64,000 nucleotides of DNA from Sipunculus nudus (lineage: Eukaryota > Annelida > Sipuncula > Golfingiida > Sipunculidae): assembly GCA_026874595.1 (NCBI GenBank), contig CM049306.1, positions 39,926,019-39,990,018 on the forward strand, given 5' to 3'. Below are positions 1 to 10,707 of the stretch, piece after piece (position 1 is the stretch's first letter; every line of letters begins with the position of its first letter). Made by a program: the position numbers and the translations under genes. A model generated the notes under the pieces. The model saw only the letters and a list, made by a program, of their open reading frames with translations. It was not told the origin of the DNA and did not search any database.

Positions 1-689
1 GTTATCGCACAAAAACAAAAACCTGATGGAAGGACAGACAGAAGGACAGACTGACAAACCCAAATCAATGTATGTTTTGGAGATGGTGACAATTAATACT
101 TCAATAAAATAATCACAGCCTTCAGACCTCCACTATAAAAGAACTATTGTCCATATTTATAGATATTTATTTCATTAACATACAAAATCCTGCTTATACC
201 AAAGAAAATAGTGTGCCGATTCATGACCATTTAAACTGATACTACAAAAATATATTTTCTTTCCATTTTATATTAACTTATATTGAATTAAAACAAAGGG
301 GAGTTTTACTTTGCTGTCAGATAACCTCCATGTTTATTTGCATTGACTTTTGGGCAAGAAAATATTATCTTTTATGCATTTTGTAAACATTTTAGTGACT
401 CGCAGATGAAAAGGGATGTGGAATGGAGAATAAAGTTGTGTTGATTGTTACACATCACAATAAAAAAAATTGATGCAGGGTTCAAATTGATGTGGGCGGT
501 GCCTGAGAACCATACCTTTTTTTTATTGCCTAAAAGAGGAAAGTTAAAAAAAAGGTTGGATGAAGAATTGTAATGTTTTAAAGAATGACATCACAGCTAA
601 AGTTGCAATTTAAACACAAAACCTTGCCCTGTATTAAAAGCGCTCCCCAGACAGCTCCCAAAAAAAACATATGACAAATATACTCTCAC
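1..689. other. Intron sequence of NUP107; remnant of a (GGAC)n-type repeat end at 1-60
   Basis: There is no exon with acceptable splice sites and no good reading frame here. The first 60 bases hold a GGACAGAC-type tract like the one next to the terminal hairpins of the HINE-like elements elsewhere in this window (40285, 62806, 63036). It is probably the tip of a repeat lying off the left edge. Confidence 0.4.
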
Positions 690-3600
690 CTGTTTTGGTA
701 GTTGCCCCTGGTTGTTTTAGTTATGAGGTTTTTTAGTAGAGAAAATTGCTCTGTACACATTTCATCATACTTGTCAAGGAGCTGAAAGATCTGATGCTCA
801 GAAGAATTCATCTGCCACGCTTCAAGGAATTCTCCATAGAGGGCACTGCATGCTGTGGCAAAAACAACAGAACAGTCAGCACAAGTCAATATATATTACA
901 TTACATAAACATGAAATTTATTTTTATTAATAAGCAGAGCTTACACAGAAGCTGCACAACTACTGGGAATCTAAAATTGATTTTTATTTTGGGTTTTTAA
1001 TAATAATTTTAGTTTTGATGTCATAATTTTATTCAATTATAAATGGTGAATTATACAACTGAGTGAAGAAAATTAAACTGAACTGTAAGACCAGACTTGA
1101 TAAAACAGTCAGACTTTTGCCATTTAAGAATCAAATGCTGACCAATTTCATGTTTTACATTAGAACGGAAGCAGTACATTTATACATCATCACACAACAA
1201 ACCCTCACCTGCCAGATTAGGCTCCTCATCCAATATCAACCCCACGTTAGTTGTTGTGATGTTTTCAGGAATTCTGGACACTCCAAGCTGTAGATACATC
1301 ATACAGGAAACTAATAAAAGTTGAAATGCTTAATTCTCAGCCTCACATCCTATTCCAAGGCTGATCCATTAAACCCATAAAAATGCAATATCAATCCCAT
1401 ATCAATCCCAATGTCTCTAAAAGTAATAAGACAAGAAAGAGGGGCACTTTTTTTAGTGTTTTTTTTTCAGAACCTATGTCAATGGGTAACGGTTGTTGAC
1501 TCATAATTTAATGACTGATTTTCTCCTTTTTCTTAAAGTTTCTCATTATAACATAAATAGATTCACTTGTATCACTAATAGATCCCAGACAGAGATAAAC
1601 ATAAATATATAATTTCATAGTAAAATGATTGCTTAGAACCCACAGTGAAAACAAGATATCTACATAACTTTACACTATAAACTAACCTGATTTACCGGTA
1701 CTGAGCTGTTCATTGTGCTATCCCCAAGTCCATGCTGCAAAAAACAAGTTAAACATGACAAGGATATATATGACAAAAAAAAAAAGAATGAAACCCTTGT
1801 ACTAGTAGTATTGCAGTGATGAGATAACTATGGTTTATTTTTAAACTGTGCATGTTGAAGAAAAGTGTTGATATTGCATGTTTACATTGCAAAAAAATAC
1901 AGACATTTTACCAAGTTAAATGATGTGATCGAACACACACCCTCACACACACACCAATCCCACTTATTGTCAAGTCTCCTGTGTGTACTTATGTTATGTC
2001 AGTACCTGGGAAGTGATATTATATGGGCTTTAGCATTAATGTCCTTTTGATTCACAGAAGAAGTGTTTTGTCTTACGTGCTATTAAATCAATCATCAATA
2101 AAAAGGAACAGATGCCTATTTTTCATTGCACAACAGCATAACAAATAACATGTATGCACACCTGACAATTTATTTCCTGTAATTTTTGTGCCGCATGTCA
2201 CAATAACTGACCAAAAGCTTACTTGCCAACAGAAGTTGACATAGCTTCTTGATCTGGGTCATAATGTTATTCGATCTCAGGCAAACTATTTTTACTAGAT
2301 AATTCTTTCGCCTTTCCCAAACTATCAGAAGATTTGTTTTGTCTGGTTATCTTCTGGGCGTGTTATTCATGACTGAAACTTTGATGACCGTTATTATGGT
2401 AGAACTGTTCCGGCCAACATTAAACCTTTGTCAACTGCTTGTCAAATGAAGTTTCACAGGGACTGGGGTTTTGGATCAGGTTTCTCCATAGGTGCCCTAA
2501 AAACTTCCAGTTTTATGTAGACACTTGAAGTAGACACTTGAAGGAAATTTCAAGCAGTAAACTGTCAACAGCATCACCGAGGTGTAAACCGTGGCCTTGC
2601 AAAGATCAGGAGCTCATTATATATGACATGTGATCGCAAAATTGCCCTTGTGAACATACAAAGAAACACAATGATTTGGATAAACATTGTTTCTAAGCCT
2701 GTTAATTGGTTGATTGGCAGTGAGTGACCAAAACGCATCACTGCCCTAGGATTGCTGCACACTGGAGGGGAGATGAGATCATTTGATATGCCAGACCAAT
2801 TACACACTCTTGGCCTCACTGATTGCCTTGTCTGAATTTGATTAATTGCAAATTGATATCTCGGCCAAGGGTTCCAAGCATGAAAATAATTCACAATATT
2901 AAACAGCCAGATTTACCATTGCAAATACAGGAAATGGTTTGGGATTTCAGATTTATAAGACAATAAACAGGATTATCTATTAATCAATATGACACAAAGT
3001 TGGCTTGTCTGTACATACATATAAACATATTCCTAGAATTGTAGATACCGTCACAAAACCTTAAAAATATGAATCTGATGTTGAGCAAGATTGAGAAAAT
3101 ATGAGCTATTACAGTCTTGTTTAGGATTTCAATAATAATCATACCATAACTGATGAACCAAATGTGGCCATCATTGAATCACTGGGGGCACTGAAGTTCA
3201 ACGACTGCATGGCATCATCTCCTCTTGACTTGACTGCAAAGAAAAAGTAATACTGGTAATGAATCAAACTACAGGTCCATTAAATGCTCATCCTTACCAA
3301 GTATGTTGCAAGAAGTTCTTTGTTGTTGAATGACTTTAATAGAAAGTCAAAGATAGATCCTTATATTTACACGAGACTATATAACATTTGAAACCTACTT
3401 ATACTCTGACAGAATAAACGCATTACACATATATATCATGGTACTTCTCCATCAGGTTTGAAATCTGACAATCATATTACTAATTCATCTAATGTTAACA
3501 GCTAACAGACAGATATGGCTTAAATAAAGTTTGTCATTTATTACTGGGAGAAAAGATACAATAATAGAACCAGGTATATCACATGAACATGTCATAGTAT

Positions 3601-5095
3601 GTTATTCATTATGGATTCAATTATATACCTGAATTTAAGACATTTAAAAAGCTTAAATACAACATTTCTGGATTTCATAAGGATTTAAATTATTACATTT
3701 AAAGTGTTTATTATTTCACACCTTTTATTCAACTAGCTTTTCCTCAATGTCAAAAACTATACTCACAGGCATCAGCTTTGAACAGCCCTGGCGTCTTCCT
3801 GGCTGATCGTAATACATGTCCAGGAGAACCTACAGCTTCTCCTAACAGCTGAATGGCTGATCATGTTAAGGACAATGTTTTCATGATCAATGTAGTGTAC
3901 TAGGAACTGCAGGGCAACTGATTCTTTCATACAGAAATAAATGTACATCATAATTGCTCACAAGCATATGATTTTGTTATGGTCTGATTTTACAGAGTCA
4001 AGGTTTCATTGTGATGTTAGTGTCAATATATTGTGTTCCCCTCTGAATGTGATATGATTATGAAAGACTGCGGTACTACTGAAATAAGGACATGATCTAT
4101 TCAATATCTATAGTATAATTCTGTTCACACAGATACTTGAAGTGACGTTCATGTCAACAGACCTCATTTCATCAGATTTTATTCAATCTAACAAATGGTA
4201 AAATAAACAGACCACTTCATCTGACTTTTTTAAAATGTTATTGACTGCTAATGATCACTAAATGATGATAACTGTAGAATGATGAATGAATAGTTTGTCT
4301 AGAGGTGTAGTGTGTATGATTGTAGTCAGATCATTCTAAAGTAGTAAATGATACCTTAGTAAGGCTTAGTTACAGTTGTTGAAGACAGCTACACAGAGAC
4401 ATGCTTCCATCCTTGACAGGAAACAGGATTTGGTCAAAACATGAATCTGACACATTTTGGGAAATAACTACTCATATATTACTAACCATCTATTGGTGAG
4501 TCACTGATCCAGAAGATGTCTGATAACAGTCATACAAAACAAAGGATATAGCTATGAATGCAACTTTGCAAAGAGATCAACCAAAGAAGATATTTGAAAA
4601 GGAATTTTATAAAAGAAGACACTAAAAACTGCAATGGAACACAAAATATTTATGTATCGAAAACTATTCTTTATTTGTAATTCTATAACATATCCATTGA
4701 AAAGATTCTTTAGGCAACAGAGAATAAGACACAAACTTGTAACTTGTCAGTAGTATCTGAATCAAAACAAAGAATATGTGACTGTAATACCCTTAAGTTC
4801 TATGTCAAACTCAAATTAATCTACAAGTATGGGTAAATTTCTTGTCCATCATCTTTTCTTGATACTATAATGGTAGGTATATTATTATTAATTGGGCATC
4901 AAAAAGACATTAGCATATATCTGGATCAAAAACAGTCTTTACTTTTGCCAAATTCAATCTTAAAATGTATACTTTGAAAGTAGGAGCTAAATATTATCTG
5001 CATTAAAATCCACTAGATAAAATGGGAAACCCTGTTTAAAGGATACATTTGTCAAGGTTGATGTGTGTACCATGTCGACCTGGAGTGCCTGCCAT
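690..5095 (-). CDS. NUP107: Nucleoporin Nup107, 5' part (six coding exons; gene continues off the left edge)
   Basis: Nup107 is a scaffold subunit of the nuclear pore Y-complex, where it joins Nup133 and Nup96. Exons on the minus strand, in order: 5095-5047, 3856-3767, 3233-3145, 1734-1687, 1287-1209, 852-690. All introns are GT-AG and the phases agree, giving 172 codons plus two bases. The first ~95 residues are Ser/Thr/Met-rich and look disordered (SARKTPGLFKADA, MQSLNFSAPSDSMM), as in vertebrate Nup107. Residues about 119-170 (YGEFLEAWQMNSSEHQIFQL, then DKYDEMCTEQFSLLKNLI) align with the start of the human helical domain, where the pattern is FSDFLQSF..HSS..VFDLVEEYE.ICG.Q.NIL.KI. The start ATG at 5095 has G at -3 and +4. 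The exon 1/2 join is the least certain: its acceptor at 3857-3859 has a weak pyrimidine tract and was chosen because it keeps phase. No further exon was found in 1-689. Confidence 0.82.
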
Positions 5096-5316
5096 GACTT
5101 GTGTCCTGTGTAGCACTGAAAAGTAACATTCACTTAGCTGATGATATTATCTATCATATAAAAATGTCTGTCATAAAATTATATCAGGCTTTACCAAAGT
5201 TAAACAAAATTTGAAAGATCTAATGTTGAACTTGCAATGTGCAATAAAAAATGTACATGTGACAGCAACTGAAATTATCCAATAACTAAATAACTAACAA
5301 GGCCTACAGGCCTAAT

Positions 5317-7463
5317 GCGAACCTGTGCATATGGATATACACCAGGTATAACACTTCAGTGCTGAACCAATACTTTTCATATATATGAACAATGCAAGTA
5401 CTAAACATTTTGAACAAGAAACAATACACAAACATCACTCCTGAAATTCTGGCATGGGTGCACACAACACAAAAATTATTGTAGGTGGCACCACCAGTCT
5501 TGTATACGACAAAGCTATTTGACATGTATAAATATGCCCAATTTCAGGCTGATATATCAAATTCCTCCGTAGAATTAAGCAGGCACATACACTTTGCAAA
5601 AGTCATTGTAGATGGCGACACCTGTCTTGTGAACGAGAAAGCCATTAAAGACACATAGACAGGTCAGAATATCAGGCCTCGAGTCTGATGCACCGGGCTG
5701 ACCAGGCTTAGGTGAGAAAGGCTGTTGCCCCAAGTGTACTGTGACAAATTACTGGCTCAGGCTACTGCACTGAGTGAACTCTTGACCTGCACCTGGCTAG
5801 ACTGAGTGAACTTTTGACCTGTACTTGGCTGCACTGAATGAACATGAGGTGATCATATGATACTCATGAGGTGATCACATGCTACCCATGAAATGATCAC
5901 ATGCTGCCCATGAGGTGATCACATGCCTTGTGCTATGCTGCACTGATTGAACTCTTGGTCTAAATCTGGCTGCACTGAATGAACTCTTGATCTGTTGCCA
6001 AATCTGAAACAGTTGGCAGTTTCTCAACCTATTCAAGAAACATACACAATCTTGGCCTGTTATGTAACTCTGCTAAAATTTTTCCAACACAAACCATTTG
6101 AACAAACTTGAGAAGGCTCGCCTCTGGGATCATTTCTGTAAAATATTGAACAATTTTGCTGGACTCTTTACAAGAAGAAGTTTTTATCAGCTTTTTCCCT
6201 GTAAAATCTAAGTATATGCAGATAGCAAAAATAAGCTGAATCCATAAACATTTGATATGTGACGGATAATTGCATAAAAATTGGGGTTGGTAGCTCCTGC
6301 TATTCCTGAGAAATTATGAATAGTGTACAGATGATATGTAATATCATAAATCTACATTTTTTAAAAGCTTTTTGTCAATTTTTTGGAACCATAAAAGACA
6401 ATTATTATTAGAATGATTCAGGGAATTATTCTTGCAAAATATTAAACAAACTGGCCTCAGTATCATCAGTCGAAAAACGTTTTGTAGGTTTATAACTCAT
6501 ATGGGAAAATACAACAAAATGGCAAAGTTCAGCTTCCTGTAACTCAGCCAAAAATCATTGAACCAAAACCATTTGAACAAACTTGAATTATCAACTTCTA
6601 AGGATAATTAATGTGTGAGATTTAAGAATTTGGCCCAGTGGTTTTTGAGAAGATTTTTGTATCCACTTAGCTAACATGGGCTGTCATGGCATATGACTAA
6701 ATTCAGCTTCCCATAATTAATGTGTGAGATTTAAGAATTTGGCCCAGTGGTTTTTGAGAAGATTTTTGTAGCCACTTAGCTAAAATGGGCTGTTATGGCA
6801 TATGACTTAATTCAGCTTCCCATAACTTAGCCCAAAGTCACTGAACTGAGACCATTTGAACAAACTTCAGAAAGCACTACCCTAGGATCATTTCTGTGCG
6901 ATATTAAACAATTTGGCCATTTCGTTTCAGAGAAGAAGTTATTTGTAGCTGTCAGTATGATATGGGCACTGATGACCCACGTACAAAAAAAGCCGATGCA
7001 GGTGGCACCACCAATACCTCAATTTCAGATATGACTCATGTGACCAACATTGGCATAAAATTTGGTGATGATAGGTCAAGCCATTTCTGAGATTGTAATT
7101 TTAGAATGCTTTTTTGGACAGATGACTAAGTTCAACTTCCTGTAACTCGGCCAAAAATCACAGAACTTACACCATTCGAACAAACTTGAGAGAGATTGTT
7201 CCAGGAATCATTTCTGTAAAATATTGGACAATTTGGCTGAACAGATTCAGAGAAGAAGATTTTTTAAGCTTTTTTAGCTTTTTCCCTATAAAATCTAAGA
7301 AAATGCAGTTAGCCAAAAATAAGCAAAATCCGACAGAGTTTTTTAGATGACAAATTTTATGCATAAGATTTTGTGATGCTAATTCTTGCCGTTTTCAAGA
7401 TAGTATTGGTTAACGTACAGACCCCGGACAACCCCACACCATCGCATAAGCTCACAGGTTCGC
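5317..7463 (+). mobile_element. Repeat family B, full-length copy 1 (2.1 kb, inverted ends GCGAACCTGTG)
   Basis: The element is bounded by the inverted ends GCGAACCTGTG (5317-5327) and CACAGGTTCGC (7453-7463). A second copy lies in opposite orientation at 55296-57483, so the same ends are seen twice. The interior is non-coding. It consists of diverged repeats of the type 'aactcggccaaaaatca ... ccattcgaacaaactt' and contains imperfect palindromes GGTGGCACCACC near 5484 and 6993. Both copies keep AT outside one end and TA outside the other, so these dinucleotides probably belong to the element and are not target duplications. The superfamily is unknown. It sits about 220 bp upstream of the NUP107 start codon. 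Confidence 0.7.
6607..6824. repeat. Tandem duplication, two 109-bp units
   Basis: A 109-bp unit starting ATTAATGTGTGAGATTTAAG at 6607 is repeated from 6716 with only a few substitutions. It lies inside repeat family B copy 1. The low divergence compared with the rest of the element points to a late internal duplication. Confidence 0.8.
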
Positions 7464-7661
7464 TAAAAACATATTATCTGTAATTTTAAAAAGACATATT
7501 GACAAAGCTCTTAAGGCTAGGCCCAAACAAAGGCCTGTTCATCATGGGAGGGGGCCCATTCTGCTTAGTAAATAATATTTTGATGGGTGGCTGGATCGAT
7601 CTGTACACCTGTATTTTTTACATTAAAACTGTTGTATTGGTTCACCAAACAAATAATTAAT

Positions 7662-9131
7662 TGTATCCGCCAAAACGAAGTTTTGCGGATACTATGTTTT
7701 TGACCGGGTTCCGCCGCCGCCGCCGCCGCGTTCGTTTCCGGAGAACTCCTCTGAGACTACTGGACAGATTTTTCCGAAACTTACACAAATTATCGGGTCA
7801 CATGTGAACTGGTGCCTAACCAAGTGACCTTGACCTCTGACCTTTCGTCTCTGCCCAGCGTCCGTTTGTGCGTCTGTTTCCACACATAAACCCATATATC
7901 TCGGGAACCGTTTGACCGATCCGGAAAAAAATTTTACACAAATGTAGCCCTGGGAAAGCTTTATAACATACACAACAAAAGGTGGCGCCACCTGCAACCA
8001 TGTTTGCACAGTGTCCATCTGTTCATCTGCCTGGGGTTAAAATCACTCATATCTCTGCAGTGATTTGACTAATTCACCTAAAATTCGGCATGCATATACA
8101 TCCTAGATAGCTTTCTCGATTTTGTGACAGGTGGCGCCACCTACATTCACGTTAACGCTCCACACATAATCCCATATATCTCGGGAACCGTTTGACCAAT
8201 CCGGAAAAAAATTTTACACTAATGTAGCCCTGGGATAGCTTTATAACATACACAACAAAAGGTGGCACCACCTGCAACCATGTTTGCACAGTGTCCATCT
8301 GTTCATCTGCCTGGGGTTAAAATCACTCATATCTCTGCAGTGGTTTGACTAATTCACCTAAAATTCGGCATGCATATACATCCTAGATAGCTTTCTCGAT
8401 TTTGTGACAGGTGGCGCCACCTACATTCACGTTAACGCTCCACACATAATCCCATATATCTCGGGAACCGTTTGACCGATCCGGAAAAATTTTTTTACAC
8501 AAATGTAGCCCTTGGATAGCTTTATAACATACACAACAAAAGGTGGCGCCACCTGCAACCATGTTTGCACAGTGTCCATTTGTTAATCTGCCTGGGGTTA
8601 AAATCACTCATATCTCTGCAGTGGTTTGACTCATTCACCTAAAATTCGGCATGTGTATACATCCTAGATAGCTTTCTTGATTTTATGACAGGTGGCGCCA
8701 CCTACATTCACGTTTATGCTGCAGACATCCAAGCTCATATCTCAGGAACCGTTTGACCAATCAGGAAAAAAAACTTTACACAAATGTAGCCCTTGGATAG
8801 CTTTATAACATGAACAAAAATGGTGGCGCCACCTGCAGCAATTTTTGCACAGCGTCCATCTGTTTGTCTGCTGTGGGATAAAATTACTCATATCTCTGCA
8901 GTGGTTTGACTTTTCCACATGAAATTTTGCATGTGTATATATCTTGGATAGTTTCTCGTTCAAATAACAGGTGGCGCCACCTACAATCATGTTTATGTGG
9001 CAGAGATCCATTCTAATATTTAACGCATGTAACTCTATATCCCCTTGCCACTCAATCAATGCCTCACTTCACCCGTCCTTCTCTGATTTTGGCGGATACA
9101 CGTAGTCGCTTGTCGACTACCCGTATTCTAG
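7662..9131 (+). mobile_element. HINE/Helentron-like non-autonomous element, copy 1
   Basis: Parts in order: a 5' hairpin (7664-7691, TATCCGCC...GCGGATA); a (CCG)n tract at 7710-7729; eight tandem half-units (7980-8982); an inverted subterminal repeat TTTTGGCGGATAC (9087-9099) complementary to the 5' end; a 3' hairpin GTAGTCG/CGACTAC (9102-9120); then CTAG (9128-9131) followed by TT in the flank. Subterminal inverted repeats, a tandem core, a 3' stem-loop and a CTAG end before T match the Helentron-associated HINE plan and bivalve pearl-type elements. No coding capacity is seen. The exact 5' terminus is uncertain by a few bases, because all copies share AATTGTATCC. Confidence 0.75.
7980..8982. 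repeat. Dimeric tandem array with palindrome AGGTGGCGCCACCT in every half-unit
   Basis: The 14-bp palindrome or a one-base variant begins at 7980, 8129, 8260, 8409, 8541, 8690, 8821 and 8969. Spacings are 149, 131, 149, 132, 149, 131 and 148. The true unit is therefore a ~280-bp dimer of two diverged halves, one 'ctcgattttgtgac' type and one 'cataca caacaaaa' type. The palindrome stays nearly invariant while the text between has drifted. The last half-units are the most diverged. Confidence 0.9.
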
Positions 9132-9344
9132 TTAAGTTATTGTAATGATCATGTAAAATGATGACATCTGTCAAAACTCAAAACCTCGAGTGGTAGGGCT
9201 TAGCAAAAAACCCCTTGCACAAGGTAGCCCCAAATTAGCTGATTAGACCGAACACTAGACAGCTGTCAAAGGGGGAAAGTGTCAGCCAGGAGTTCTAGCA
9301 CTCCGTAGCCCCACTTGCGTCATAGTATAGCCCCATTCCGACCA

Positions 9345-10250
9345 GCGTCATGCTGACCCTCTGGCATTACGACGAGATTACTGGCACCAGAGTGTCATGA
9401 CATCTAGGTCCGAGGATCGCATTATAAGGCCTTATGAAGATGCAAATATTTTCGTCATTTCTGACAACGCTTCATGGGCTACAGGTACACTGTCAATCAA
9501 CATAAACCTGACCATTCATTAGCATTTTTTGTGTACTTTCTAATAATACCACATATGAGCAAAAAAAGTTCTTGTTTAAGCCAGAATTTATGACCGCATG
9601 AACACAAGCATGGCTCACACGGGTTCAGGACGCAGGCAACTTGCAGGCGACACAGGAAATGACCAGTGTCCATGGAGACTGTGTTTTAGTTTGGGTTGTG
9701 AGCTCACATATATACTATTGTGTTTATTCACCATTTTAAGCATAATATTGAGATTATGGGCCGTTTACCACATTATGAATGCAACCAGATGCAAGACCAC
9801 TGCAATAAATTCCTCCATATTACTAGTATCACGACTCGAGTAGGCTTACCAGCCCAATTATCTGATTGCCTACTGAGTCGGGTTGTCACGGCTACATTTC
9901 GATTCTCTAGCATTTGAGGCTCACTGGCTGTCAGAGTGTCATTACATCCTTCAGAGAGGAACACACTGTAAGGCTGTCGGGGGATGCAAAAATTTATGTC
10001 ATTCTAACAATTCCTCATATGGTACAGGTACACTGTCAATTGACATAGACAAGACTAATCATCATCATCATTTTAGTAAGTATACTTTCTATCAACACCA
10101 AAAATGAGCAAGAAAAGATTAGTTTCATCTCAGCATATTGATAAATCCCTCCGCATGTTTGTTGAATTTCTGCTCGCATGAACATAGGCATGGCTCACTC
10201 AGGTTACTGGATGCAGCCAACTAGTTACAGACTTTACAGTCCCTAAGATG
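9345..10250. repeat. Dispersed repeat family C, two diverged tandem units
   Basis: Two diverged units lie head to tail (about 9350-9900 and 9925-10250). They share 'ctggc.....agagtgtcat..cat', 'ggtacactgtcaat..acata' and 'gcatgaacata/caagcatggctcac'. Related copies lie at 10640-10707 joined to 14851-15060, and at 41950-42560. No coding sequence or termini could be defined. Confidence 0.55.
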
Positions 10251-10707
10251 GAGAGTTTACCCTGTAAAGTTTGGTCAGATCTGACATCAGTGGTTCTGAT
10301 CATGATGTTTGGCATTTAGCATAAGGACATGTTACAACCCCTACAAATTACACATAAACAGCTCTGTTAACTCAGTTGGGACATTAATCAACCTCAATAA
10401 ATCAATTGGGATTATCAATCGAGCTCCAGAAGATCAGATTATTGCTACCACCACAGGCTATTGTTTACAGCCTGGCAAGACATGCTGGGAAGGCTGTCTA
10501 TCGTGTGTTTTTAGGTAATTTTCATAGAACCCCTGCTAATTTGCATGAGATTATCATTTGGGATAATGTTGAATTAGAGGGGAAACTCTCCCCCACGTGT
10601 TCAGACTCTGTTCCTGAATGGTTGCTGAAATTTTGGGCTAGCAGCCAACTTGAATGTGATTCAGGAAATGACTTGTTACCATAGAGACTGAGTTTTCATT
10701 TGGGTTG

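Noticed and set aside
7692-8018. Open frames on the minus strand repeating VAGGATFCCVCYKA
   Set aside because: They are translations of the palindromic tandem repeats (GGTGGCGCCACC reads as GGAT); similar peptides appear in every copy and in both orientations, with no splice or start context.
7980-8982. CRISPR array
   Set aside because: Unit and spacer lengths are wrong, the 'spacers' are themselves repeated, and the setting is animal nuclear DNA.
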